In this document: piece by piece, positions 18,050 to 26,759 of the stretch
Numbering within the stretch: position 1 is the stretch's first letter
Layout: the number at the start of each line of letters is the position of its first letter
Assembly: GCF_020215665.1 (NCBI RefSeq)
Contig: NZ_CP084061.1
Span: forward strand, 6,050,501-6,114,500
Length of the DNA stretch: 64,000 nt
DNA from: Blautia parvula
GTDB lineage: Bacteria; Bacillota; Clostridia; Lachnospirales; Lachnospiraceae
Direction: 5' to 3'
Translations under genes and position numbers: made by a program
Notes under the pieces: generated by a model
What the model saw: the letters and a program-made list of their open reading frames with translations, nothing else
Databases searched by the model: none
Told to the model about the DNA's origin: nothing

Positions 18050-19255
18050 ATGGGAATTCGTCCATTAGAAGGTTACAGAGTATTTGATTTCACAGTGGCA
18101 AAGTCCGGGCCGTATTGTACAGCTATTTTGGCGGATTTTGGTGCGGAGGTAATACATATTGAGAATCCGGCACGTCCGGATCCGGTACGTGCAATGAAGC
18201 CAGGCTATGATGGGACATCCACAGAATATTTAAATATTCACCGTGGGAAAAAGTCTGTTCAAATAAATGCAAAGACGGAGGCAGGGCGTGAACTGGCCTA
18301 TAAGCTGCTCAAAAAGTGTGATGTGTTTGTGGAGAATGGTAAGCCTGGATCAGCGGAAAAGATGGGGCTTGGATATAAAACGGTAAAGGCGGTGAAGCCA
18401 GATATTGTCTATGCGTCAATCTCGGGCTTTGGGCAGGATGGACCTTATCGGGATCGTGCCGCATTTGACACTGTAGTCCAGGCTATGAGCGGATTTATGA
18501 GTCTGACCGGACCGCTGGGTGGTCCATTTACCAAGGCGGGGCCATCTATGTCAGATATGATCACCGGAATTATGACGGCTCTCGGTGTAGCTATGGGATT
18601 ACTCCGAAGAGAGAAGACAGGGGAGGGAACTTACCTGGATGCATCCATGTTTGATATATATACTTCCTTGATGGAAGCTGCAATTGCAGATTATGTCAAT
18701 GCCGGAGTTATCAGGAGACCTATTGGAAACCGCCATCCGTCTAACTCGATTGCAGAACCGGTAAGATGTAAGGACTCAGAATTTATTCTCCAGATGTTCG
18801 GCGATGAGATGCACAGACGTTTCTTTGCAGAGTTTGATATGCCGGATCTGACGAAAGATGAGCGCTTTAAGGATGGAGCATCCCGTGTGGCAAACAGAGA
18901 TGTCTTGATTGATGAATATGTGAATCCGGCGCTAGCAAATTATACTATGGCAGAATGCCGTGAAAAGCTGACCCGTGCAAAATGCCCATTTGGTGAAATG
19001 AATACCATCGAGCAGCTGGTAGAGGACCCGCAGTTCAGACATCGTGAATGTATGATTCCGGTTACGGATTCAAAGAATGGTACATATCAGATTTATGGAT
19101 CTCCGTTTAAGTTCAATAACTTTGACATGCCGAGGAAGACTTTTGCAGCACAAGCTGGTGAGCACAATGTAAGCGTACTCCGGGATGTGCTGGACATGAA
19201 GGATAATGAGATTAAAGACATTTTCGGCCGAATGGGTGTGAATGTGGATATTTAA
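18050..19255 (+). CDS. CoA-transferase family III (CaiB/BaiF type)
   Basis: 401 aa. The N-terminus GIRPLEGYRVFDFTVAKSGPYC and the ENGKPGSAEKMGLGY block match formyl-CoA/CaiB/BaiF transferases; GAEVIHIENP is the usual nucleotide-like loop. The aspartate expected as the acyl carrier lies in the TGIMTALGVAMGLLRR-preceding region (SMSDMI). These enzymes move CoA between carboxylic acids without ATP. Together with the ligase at 19755 it would load and recycle CoA on pathway acids. Ribosome site is GGGGAG; gap to the upstream gene is 28 nt. Confidence 0.9.
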   Translation: MGIRPLEGYRVFDFTVAKSGPYCTAILADFGAEVIHIENPARPDPVRAMKPGYDGTSTEYLNIHRGKKSVQINAKTEAGRELAYKLLKKCDVFVENGKPGSAEKMGLGYKTVKAVKPDIVYASISGFGQDGPYRDRAAFDTVVQAMSGFMSLTGPLGGPFTKAGPSMSDMITGIMTALGVAMGLLRREKTGEGTYLDASMFDIYTSLMEAAIADYVNAGVIRRPIGNRHPSNSIAEPVRCKDSEFILQMFGDEMHRRFFAEFDMPDLTKDERFKDGASRVANRDVLIDEYVNPALANYTMAECREKLTRAKCPFGEMNTIEQLVEDPQFRHRECMIPVTDSKNGTYQIYGSPFKFNNFDMPRKTFAAQAGEHNVSVLRDVLDMKDNEIKDIFGRMGVNVDI

Positions 19256-19272
19256 GGAAGGAGGAGTTCTTA

Positions 19273-19743
19273 ATGAACCAGGCGGTTGTACAGATTCCGC
19301 TGAATGGCCTGTTGGTATCAATAGCAGTCATTGTTTGCGTTATTATATATCTGAAATATAAATCATCCACACATGACAGGGGTGGAACTGCGCAGCAGGG
19401 ACCCGTTCCTTTTTCCGAACCAAGACCATTTGCAGAGCCGATTCCGCCGGTACGGATGCCGGCAGCTCCAGTCGTGCCGGTGGCTGACAGAAAAATACGG
19501 CCGAGCCGTTATGTCTATGACCAGCAGTATTTCGAGCGTCATTATGCAATGCTTGAAGGCAGTGTGGATGAAGTACCGGCCAAGGTAGGCAGTGAGGTGA
19601 AAAAAGGTGATATTATACTGAAAATCAGGCATCAAGGGATAGAATGCGACCTGCGTGCATCGGCAGAAGGACGGGTCCGCGAAATAAATTGTAAGGCAGG
19701 AAGTTCTTTTCGGAGAGATGAACTTTTATATGTCATCCAGTAG
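19273..19743 (+). CDS. Membrane-anchored biotinyl/lipoyl-like domain lacking the attachment lysine
   Basis: 156 aa. Residues ~8-29 form one membrane segment, then a Pro/Ala-rich linker (~40-75) and a C-terminal ~60-residue domain with the biotinyl/lipoyl fold pattern (AKVGSEVKKGDIIL...ASAEGRVREINCKAGSSF). In ordinary carriers this fold has Lys in an (E)AMKM or DKA turn; here the turn reads IRHQGIECD with Gly122 at the lysine position, so biotin or lipoate cannot be attached in the normal way. Layout (membrane anchor, linker, carrier) recalls the small subunits of sodium-pumping decarboxylases. It may scaffold the carboxyltransferase. A real gene by its ribosome site (GGAGGAG) and context. Confidence 0.75.
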   Translation: MNQAVVQIPLNGLLVSIAVIVCVIIYLKYKSSTHDRGGTAQQGPVPFSEPRPFAEPIPPVRMPAAPVVPVADRKIRPSRYVYDQQYFERHYAMLEGSVDEVPAKVGSEVKKGDIILKIRHQGIECDLRASAEGRVREINCKAGSSFRRDELLYVIQ

Positions 19744-19754
19744 GAGCGTATGTT

Positions 19755-21461
19755 ATGATCGGAACAACGAAAGAACGTTTGATGGAACTAGACCGATTGT
19801 ATCCGCATTGGGAAGAAGATACACTGTGGACCCGGTTTAAAAAAAATGCGATATATTTTCAAGACCATGTTTTTTTGATATACAAAGACCGTGAGTATAC
19901 TTATGCTGAGTCGCTTCAGGAGGTTAACCGGCTTGCAAAGAGTTGTTATGCATGTGGTATGAGCGGGCAGCATGTTGCAATTTTGCTTTATAATTCTCCG
20001 GAGTTTGTATTTCTAACTTTTGCACTTGCTAAAATTGGTGCAGTAAAAGTGCCAATCAATATGAAACTGTCCATGGAAGAGAAGGCATATATCATACGGC
20101 AGTCTGATTGTCACTATGTAATTGGTCATGCCATTGATAAAATTCCTTTTAAATCGCTCTCTTCATTTGTGAAGTGTATAGTAATCTGTCATGGAGAAGA
20201 GCCGGATACACAGACGGAAAACAAAATAATTGAATGGTCACATTTCTTTGGTATGGGACAGGAGTTAGTTGATTCTCAATGTTTTGCAGTGTCAACTCCC
20301 GAATGCCTGTCTGATATTCTGTATACATCCGGAAGTACAACATTTCCTAAAGGGGTCATGTTAACGCATGATATACTGCTTCGCTCTTCTTTTGGAACAT
20401 GCCGTACCAGGAGAATGGAGCTGGGGAGAAGGATATTCGTTCCGATTCCCTTATATCATATTTTTGCGTACAATGAGGGACTTTTGGCAGCCCTGTGGGT
20501 AGGTGGATGTATTGTTTTAGCCCATAAAAAGGCTGATGGTGAGTATATTTTAAATTTACTAGAGAGGAGCAGGGCTAACGATATTATCTGTGTACCAGTC
20601 ATCATGATCCATCTTCTGGAGGCACTTGGTGAACAAAATGCAGAGTTTCCTTTTTTACATGCCGGATATTGGGCATCAACCTGTCCTGACTGGGTGTGGA
20701 ATGCGGCCAAGGAAAAGCTGGGTATCAGCGATGTGACAACCGGTTATGGAATGACAGAGTGTGGTTCGACAACTACTATGTTTTCTCCAAATTGTACGAC
20801 AGAAGAATTGATAGGATATCAAGGGTATAGGAAAGACTGCGGCTGTGCCGGAGATGGAGCGCCTGACGGGAAACTTTTGGAGATGCAGATTCGGGATGCA
20901 GAGACAGGAAATGAGATTTTGGTGGGACATACCGGCGAATTATATTGCCGTGGACTCACTGTGACAAAGGGATATTATAAAAACGATGAAGCGAATCAAA
21001 AGAGTTTTGATAAAGATGGTTGGTTTGCAACGGGAGATATCGGTAAAATGGATCTACGGGGGCGATTTACTTTTCAGGGAAGAAAAGATCACATGTATAA
21101 AATTAATGGTGAGAATGTGTCACCGCAGCATCTGAATTATGTGATCGGCAGTTGCCGGCAGGTGAAAGCGGTTGAAACTGTTGGGATTGAGAGTATGAGA
21201 TATGGTGCGGTGGGCGTTGCCTTTATAGATTTGGAGAATGACACAAAAGAGTGCAGGAATGAAATTACTGACTATATTTTCAGACATCTGTCCAAGTTCC
21301 AGATACCAAAATACATTGTATGCGGAGACAGCAGTTCTTGGCCACGTACTTCTTGTGGAAAGATAGCACCTGGAGAATTGAAAAAAACAGCATTGATTTA
21401 TGTGGAATGTTATGAAAAAAAGCATATGAAAAAAGGAGGAAAGGCTATTATATGGATATAA
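19755..21461 (+). CDS. Acyl/aryl-CoA synthetase (adenylate-forming, AMP-binding)
   Basis: 568 aa. Motifs of class I adenylate-forming enzymes are present in order: phosphate loop LYTSGSTTFPKGVMLTHD, GYGMTECGSTT, ATGDIGKMD and KDHMYKINGENVSP; near the C-terminus the catalytic Lys is expected in PRTSCGKIAPGEL. It activates a carboxylic acid to its CoA thioester with ATP. The last 10 nt overlap the ferredoxin gene, which suggests coupled translation. Substrate cannot be told; an aromatic or phenylalkanoic acid fits the context. Confidence 0.9.
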   Translation: MIGTTKERLMELDRLYPHWEEDTLWTRFKKNAIYFQDHVFLIYKDREYTYAESLQEVNRLAKSCYACGMSGQHVAILLYNSPEFVFLTFALAKIGAVKVPINMKLSMEEKAYIIRQSDCHYVIGHAIDKIPFKSLSSFVKCIVICHGEEPDTQTENKIIEWSHFFGMGQELVDSQCFAVSTPECLSDILYTSGSTTFPKGVMLTHDILLRSSFGTCRTRRMELGRRIFVPIPLYHIFAYNEGLLAALWVGGCIVLAHKKADGEYILNLLERSRANDIICVPVIMIHLLEALGEQNAEFPFLHAGYWASTCPDWVWNAAKEKLGISDVTTGYGMTECGSTTTMFSPNCTTEELIGYQGYRKDCGCAGDGAPDGKLLEMQIRDAETGNEILVGHTGELYCRGLTVTKGYYKNDEANQKSFDKDGWFATGDIGKMDLRGRFTFQGRKDHMYKINGENVSPQHLNYVIGSCRQVKAVETVGIESMRYGAVGVAFIDLENDTKECRNEITDYIFRHLSKFQIPKYIVCGDSSSWPRTSCGKIAPGELKKTALIYVECYEKKHMKKGGKAIIWI

Positions 21462-21958
21462 AGCAAGAAAAACCGTTGACGGAGAAGACGGAAAAGCCGC
21501 ATCCTCTGAGCGCAATGCCAAAATCAAAGCATATTGTGGTAGATACAGAGGCATGCGGTGGATGCCTGACCTGTGAGTTTGCATGTTCTGCCCGGCATTT
21601 TGAGGGGGTATGCAATGCGGATTATTCCGCAATTCAGATTGGTGCGGATATGCTGGATTATCATTTTGATGCGGCTGTATGCCGGCAGTGCAGGTCTGCT
21701 TCTTGTGTGGCTGTATGTAAAAAAGGCGCTTTGAAATTTGATGAGCACACAGGGGCGAGATATGTGGATAAGGAATTATGCATAGGATGCGGACTTTGTG
21801 TAAAGGCCTGTCCGTTTTCAGATGAAAAAAATCCTTTGATCAGACGCGTGCGAATAGGAAAAAAGCAGGTGATTGTGAAATGTGATCTCTGTCATGGGTT
21901 TGAAGACGGTCCACTCTGTATCAAGATCTGTCCGAAACAGGCGGTTTCATTAAAATAG
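21452..21958 (+). CDS. Four-cluster-type ferredoxin subunit (HycB/BamC/DmsB-like)
   Basis: 168 aa. Four cysteine groups of the 4Fe-4S type are visible: CGGCLTCEFAC, CRQCRSASCVAVC, CIGCGLCVKAC and CDLCHGFEDGPLCIKIC. This is the arrangement of electron-transfer subunits that accompany molybdenum/tungsten oxidoreductases. It directly precedes the AOR-family gene (10-nt gap), so it is most likely its electron partner. Confidence 0.92.
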   Translation: MDIKQEKPLTEKTEKPHPLSAMPKSKHIVVDTEACGGCLTCEFACSARHFEGVCNADYSAIQIGADMLDYHFDAAVCRQCRSASCVAVCKKGALKFDEHTGARYVDKELCIGCGLCVKACPFSDEKNPLIRRVRIGKKQVIVKCDLCHGFEDGPLCIKICPKQAVSLK

Positions 21959-21968
21959 GAGGTTGGGT

Positions 21969-24047
21969 ATGAGCAGGAAATTGGAATATGGATGGAACGG
22001 AAAGATGTTGCTGATCGATGTGGCGGCTCAAACCTCTGAAGTGCTGGATATATCAGAGTTGTGTGATGAATATATCGGATGCCGTGGGATTGCGGCTAAA
22101 TTAGTTGAGGAATATGGACACCCGGGTGTAGGAGCTTATGATTATGACAATGATTTGATTTACATGGTCGGACCTTGCTGCGAGACTCCGGTGTTGGCCG
22201 GCAGCCGCGGATATTTCTTTGGTGTTGGACCGCAGTGCTACCCAGAACACTGGACACGCTCATCTATAGGCGGACGTGCAAATCTGGGTATGAAACAATG
22301 TGGGGTTGACGGTATTATCTTAAAACATAAATCAAAAGAACCTGTGGTGATTGAAGTTACGGATGACACGAAGGAACCGGTGCATTTTTATGATGGAACG
22401 CCTTACTGGGGAGCTCTTAGTGTGGATACCCAGAAGATGATGAAACAAAAATTTGGCCAGGAAACTGAGTCCTGTGTGATTGGGCCGGCAGGGGAGAACC
22501 TTGTGCGCTTTGCAGGTGTTTTCAGTGACCGCGATAACGCCGCAGCACAGGCAGGTTTTGGCGCGGTATTTGGAGACAAAAAGATTAAAGCAGTTGTATT
22601 TAACGGGCATCAGGGAACACGGGTACAAGATCTGGATACAATTCTGAAACTTAGGGAGGAATGCTTTGGATTGAAAGCTATTCCGAAGCAGAGGGATCCG
22701 CTTCCCGGCACGATGGGTATCGGTTCTGCTCCTACAGGAGCAAAAATAATAACGCAGGAGATTCTTGATAAAGGCGAGGCCTCTTATATTACCCAGAAGG
22801 GAAATGCCTGTGCTGGCTGTGGTATCCCATGCCATCTGGCCGGATATACCTTTGTACGCGGTTCAAAAGGCGCTTATCAGACGAACTGTGATACCACCAA
22901 TAGTTCCAAATGTGTTGCGAAATTTGTCTATGGATGGGCTGCCCTTTGCCCCATGGAACTGGAATGGCTGGAAAAAGGGCTTGGAAGGAATTACCGTTGG
23001 CCCATGGATTTCCGTCGTGGTGCAGAATGTGCTTATATGATCAACAACTATGGTTTGAATTCCTGGGAAGTCGTGTCCTTGTTCATGTGGCTGACTGAAC
23101 TGGAGTGTGCCGGTGTAGATATGGATAAATTGACAGGCGTGCATTGGGATGTGGACGATCCCACCTTGTTTCCTCGTATTATTGAAATGTATGTCTACAG
23201 ACGCGGATTCGGCAATCAATTGGCAGAAGGAATGGCCAGATGCGGCGAAGAGATGGGCGGCATCTATCGCAAGTACAGCGATCATGCAGTACAGGGTATG
23301 TGTAACCATTCTCTCGGAACCGGCGGCTGGTTTGCGCTGAAATATCCATACTGGATATCCTGTGCACTGATGGCAGCAGTAGGGACAAGGGATCCCATGT
23401 CTGATCAGGGTCACAAATATCCGGATTTTTGCGGAAGAAGAGAACCATTTTTACGTCTGCCGGAGTTGGCGAAGGAGTATTATGGTGCAGATGGAACGAT
23501 TGATCCGGACCCGGCATGGAAAGAGTCCATGGACGAGGAAACTTATCATGACATGGCTTATGCACAGAAAGAATATGTCTCCCGAACGATGGAGTTGTAC
23601 GGAATTATCTTAGGATCCGGAGTATTTTGTGATACGGTCTATCCTCAGACGCTCGCTCCGAAGAGAGAAGACCGTGGATATAAAGGTGACTGGGAGATGA
23701 TGGCGAAACTTCTTACTGCGGTCACTGGCGTGGAATACGATAATGAAAGTCTGTTTGCCCGTGCAGAGAAGATCTGGAACATGGAGCGCTGCTACAATGT
23801 TTTGGAAGTGGGAAGATGCAAGAAGGATGACATGCAGATCATCCATTGCCATGATGCAAGGGATGGAGATTGGACAACAGGGACCAAAATTGATCCGGTT
23901 CGTTTCGAAAAACTCCTTGACCGTTATTATAAGCTTGTAGGCTGGGATGAAAATGGAATCCCGACAAGAGAGAAATTATTAGAGTTAGGCCTTGATAAGT
24001 ATAATGAGCGTATCAAGGAGATTCGGGCCAGAGGAGGGCATGCGTGA
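21969..24047 (+). CDS. Aldehyde ferredoxin oxidoreductase family tungstoenzyme
   Basis: 692 aa from ATG 21969 with AGGAGG seven bases upstream (a TTG six bases earlier is less likely). N-terminal AOR fold (GCRGIAAKLVEE, GPCCETPVLAGSRGYFFGV, SSIGGRANLGMKQCGVDGIIL) binds the tungsten bis-pyranopterin. The [4Fe-4S] ligands are C281, C284 and C288 (CAGCGIPC) plus C554 (GVFCDTV), the CxxCxxxC...C spacing of the family. Members oxidise aldehydes, reduce acids or, as BamB, reduce benzoyl-CoA. With a ferredoxin subunit, a CoA ligase and a CoA-transferase next door, reduction of an acyl/aryl-CoA or acid is the likely role, but the branch of the family was not determined. Confidence 0.9.
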   Translation: MSRKLEYGWNGKMLLIDVAAQTSEVLDISELCDEYIGCRGIAAKLVEEYGHPGVGAYDYDNDLIYMVGPCCETPVLAGSRGYFFGVGPQCYPEHWTRSSIGGRANLGMKQCGVDGIILKHKSKEPVVIEVTDDTKEPVHFYDGTPYWGALSVDTQKMMKQKFGQETESCVIGPAGENLVRFAGVFSDRDNAAAQAGFGAVFGDKKIKAVVFNGHQGTRVQDLDTILKLREECFGLKAIPKQRDPLPGTMGIGSAPTGAKIITQEILDKGEASYITQKGNACAGCGIPCHLAGYTFVRGSKGAYQTNCDTTNSSKCVAKFVYGWAALCPMELEWLEKGLGRNYRWPMDFRRGAECAYMINNYGLNSWEVVSLFMWLTELECAGVDMDKLTGVHWDVDDPTLFPRIIEMYVYRRGFGNQLAEGMARCGEEMGGIYRKYSDHAVQGMCNHSLGTGGWFALKYPYWISCALMAAVGTRDPMSDQGHKYPDFCGRREPFLRLPELAKEYYGADGTIDPDPAWKESMDEETYHDMAYAQKEYVSRTMELYGIILGSGVFCDTVYPQTLAPKREDRGYKGDWEMMAKLLTAVTGVEYDNESLFARAEKIWNMERCYNVLEVGRCKKDDMQIIHCHDARDGDWTTGTKIDPVRFEKLLDRYYKLVGWDENGIPTREKLLELGLDKYNERIKEIRARGGHA

Positions 24048-24334
24048 TGAAAGAAAATATGGAGTTTTATGCCAGGTGCTCTTATTTCTGGCCAAAATTC
24101 CACGACGAGGGCGCAATCGTGTACAGCACGGTCGTGGAATGTGGATATAAGGAACCGTTAACCTGCAGAACCAGGGAAGAGGCAGATGCGATAATAAAAA
24201 AAATGAATGAAGATCGTCCTTGTCCTAAATGTCAAAAGATTCATAAATGGAAAGCTATGACGGAATTTGAAATTGGCCAGCAGGAAAATATGATTGCAAA
24301 TATTATGAATAAAGATATTTCCAAACAGAGATAA
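24047..24334 (+). CDS. Small CxxC protein coupled to the AOR gene
   Basis: 95 aa; its ATG overlaps the AOR stop (TGATG), so translation is probably coupled. There is one CPKC pair and two more cysteines (RCSYFW, VECGY), and aromatic residues at the N-terminus. I do not recognise the family. Placement argues for an accessory of the oxidoreductase, such as an assembly or electron-transfer partner. Confidence 0.65.
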   Translation: MKENMEFYARCSYFWPKFHDEGAIVYSTVVECGYKEPLTCRTREEADAIIKKMNEDRPCPKCQKIHKWKAMTEFEIGQQENMIANIMNKDISKQR

Positions 24335-24372
24335 AATTGTCAGATAGATAATATGTCAGGAGGAAAAGATAT

Positions 24373-25230
24373 ATGAGGACATGGTTGATCACAGGATGCT
24401 CCAGCGGAATGGGAGCAGGTATTGCAAAGGCTGTGCTCGCGAAGGGTGAGCAGGCGGTCATTACTGCGAGGAGCGCGGAAAAGATGAAAGAAATCTGTGA
24501 TAAATATCCGGAGACTGCTTTGGGGATTGCATTGGATGTGTGTAGTCAGGAAAGCATTGATGCAGCATTTGATGCGGCGGTTGCCAAATTTGGTAAGATT
24601 GATGTTTTGGTCAATAATGCAGGCTATGGGTACCGTTCATCTGTGGAAGAGGGCGATAAGGAGGCTGTCTATGAGCTGTTTGAGACCAACACATTCGGAC
24701 CTGTGGAATTGATAAAAAAAGTGCTTCCGGGAATGAGAGAAAGACGTAGTGGTGCGATAATTAACATCACTTCCATTGCAGCAGTACGTTCTGCAGTGGG
24801 CTCTGGCTATTATGCAGCAAGCAAGGCGGCTTTGGAGTATATCAGTGAGGGACTTTATAAAGAGGTAAGTCCACTTGGCATCAAGGTTATGATCGTGGAG
24901 CCGGGGGCTTTTAGGACCAGTTTTTATAAGGAGAACAACCTGAAGGGAAGTGAGCATAAGATCAGTGATTATGCAGAGACTGCATGGACAAGGGATCCGA
25001 AACTTGGATCACATAAGATTAACCAGCTTGGTGATCCGGATGCCATTGGTAACGTGTTAATAGAACTGCTTGACAGGGAGGATACTCCCCAGCGCTATGT
25101 GATGGGTTCTGATGCCTACAAAGCTGTAAGTGGTGCACTGAAAAATCGAATCATAGAGGTAGAGAAATATAAAGATTATAGTTTTCGTACTGATTTCAAG
25201 GAAGGAGAAGGCTCTACTCTAAATATCTAG
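24373..25230 (+). CDS. Short-chain dehydrogenase/reductase (SDR)
   Basis: 285 aa. Classical SDR motifs: TGCSSGMGAGIAK (TGxxxGxG cofactor loop), NNAGYG, catalytic Ser in NITSIAA and YYAASK (YxxxK). The Arg at the end of beta-2 (TARSAEK) suggests NADP(H). It would oxidise or reduce a hydroxyl/keto group of the pathway substrate. It has its own AGGAGG site, 38 nt after the previous gene; a hairpin follows it. Confidence 0.92.
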   Translation: MRTWLITGCSSGMGAGIAKAVLAKGEQAVITARSAEKMKEICDKYPETALGIALDVCSQESIDAAFDAAVAKFGKIDVLVNNAGYGYRSSVEEGDKEAVYELFETNTFGPVELIKKVLPGMRERRSGAIINITSIAAVRSAVGSGYYAASKAALEYISEGLYKEVSPLGIKVMIVEPGAFRTSFYKENNLKGSEHKISDYAETAWTRDPKLGSHKINQLGDPDAIGNVLIELLDREDTPQRYVMGSDAYKAVSGALKNRIIEVEKYKDYSFRTDFKEGEGSTLNI

Positions 25231-25262
25231 TCTTTTACAGTAACTTCATAATATACAGGGTG

Positions 25263-25296
25263 CGGCAGCAGGATAACAAGCTTGCTGCCGTTTCTC
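25263..25296 (+). terminator. Hairpin after the SDR gene
   Basis: CGGCAGCA/TGCTGCCG stem with a 12-nt loop followed by TTTCTC. The weak T-run suggests partial termination before the MFS gene. Confidence 0.5.
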
Positions 25297-25317
25297 AATA
25301 TAATAGGGGAAAATTTT

Positions 25318-26523
25318 ATGAAAAATGTATCTACAAGACGATATGTTTATCTGGTACTGAATTTTGTTATTTTGCTTCTATTGGGAATTGCCTACGCATG
25401 GTCAATATTTGTCGGTCCGTTGGAAAATGCTTATGGATGGACCAGAATGCAGACTTCACTGGCATTTACGATTCTCATGGTTGGTTTTTCCGGAGGAAGT
25501 CTCCTGGCAGGAATATTAGCGAAAAAAATCGGGTTTTCTAAAATATCCATGATTGCCTCCTTATTGGTTGGCGGAGGGCTTGTGGCAACTGCTTTTACCA
25601 GTAGTATTTCGGTGCTCTATGTGACCTATGGTGTGCTTGCAGGCCTTGGTATCGGTATGATCTATAACACTATTGTATCTGTAATTCCCCTATGGTTCCC
25701 GGATAAGAAAGGGATGGTCACGGGTCTTCTTCTGATGGGTTATGCGTTGTCCACTAGTATTTTAAGTCCCATATGCCAGTGGCTTCTGGTCTCTTTTGGA
25801 CCAAAGACGACGTTCTTGACTTTTGGAATTTTGGATTTTGTAGTATTTCTACTTGGCAGCTTTTTTATGAAAGAACCGAATACAGCGGAACTTGTTGAAC
25901 TGCCGGAGATACAGACGACAATTGCTGATCAGGAAATGAAAAATTATACTACCAGCGAAATGCTGCATTCTGTAAAATTTTATGTATATTTTCTGGGCGC
26001 GAATTTTTTGGTCATGTCTGCACTTGGATATTTGAATCATGTGGCTCCGGCTCTGCAAAGTGAGATGGGGATGTCAGCAGTGACGGCTGCTTATGTTGTA
26101 AGCGCTATGAGTTTATGTAACGGAGTTGCGAGACCTTTGGCCGGGCGGATGTTTGATAAGTTTAGTATCAGGTTTGTGCTTCGGGTTATTTGCCTTATTT
26201 ATGCAGTATCCGCATCTCTGGCAGTGTTTGCGCTGAACAGTCATGCGACATGGCTTTTGGTTGTTGCGTCATGTTTGCTTCTATTTGGATATGGTTTTCA
26301 GGGGGCATCACTTCCGTGTGTGATTCGGAGATTTTATGGGAATGAATACTTCTCTATGAATTATTCTATTGTCAGTCTGGTAAGTCTGACAGCATCCTTT
26401 TGTCCAAGTTTCGTAGGAAAAATGCAGGTTCTGTCCGGTTCCTACTCTTTGGGGTTTGCAGTGATGGCTGTTTGCTGCGTAGCCTCGATTCCGCTGATGT
26501 TTATAGCGGGGATAGAAAAATAA
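25318..26523 (+). CDS. MFS transporter, OFA (oxalate/formate antiporter) family-like
   Basis: 401 aa from ATG 25318 (AGGGG upstream; an upstream in-frame start at 25282 lacks a site and lies in the hairpin). Twelve hydrophobic segments; N-terminus NFVILLLLGIAYAWSIFVGPLE and GLGIGMIYNTIVSVIPLWFPDKKGMVTGLLLMG are OFA-family hallmarks. Third carrier of the cluster; an organic acid or its demethylated product is a plausible cargo. Confidence 0.85.
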   Translation: MKNVSTRRYVYLVLNFVILLLLGIAYAWSIFVGPLENAYGWTRMQTSLAFTILMVGFSGGSLLAGILAKKIGFSKISMIASLLVGGGLVATAFTSSISVLYVTYGVLAGLGIGMIYNTIVSVIPLWFPDKKGMVTGLLLMGYALSTSILSPICQWLLVSFGPKTTFLTFGILDFVVFLLGSFFMKEPNTAELVELPEIQTTIADQEMKNYTTSEMLHSVKFYVYFLGANFLVMSALGYLNHVAPALQSEMGMSAVTAAYVVSAMSLCNGVARPLAGRMFDKFSIRFVLRVICLIYAVSASLAVFALNSHATWLLVVASCLLLFGYGFQGASLPCVIRRFYGNEYFSMNYSIVSLVSLTASFCPSFVGKMQVLSGSYSLGFAVMAVCCVASIPLMFIAGIEK

Positions 26524-26531
26524 TATTATAA

Positions 26532-26566
26532 ATAAGCCATACGCTTGGCTGGAGTGCATGGCTTAT
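26532..26566 (+). terminator. Possible terminator hairpin after MFS 2
   Basis: ATAAGCCAT/ATGGCTTAT stem, 9 bp, within 10 nt of the stop. No T-run follows, so it may act as an mRNA-end stabiliser. Confidence 0.4.
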
Positions 26567-26759
26567 AGATAAGAAAAACGGGAGAACCTTTTCCCTTCTT
26601 ATATATTGCCATACAAATTAGAATGTGTCTAGTGCGATAGATTTATAGAGATATTAAAAAACTAATTATTCATGTATACTTCTGTGGTAAAATGATTAAA
26701 AAAAGAAAACCTTAATAGTGGAATAAATTTTTTAAATCGTTATAGGAGAGAAGGGACAT

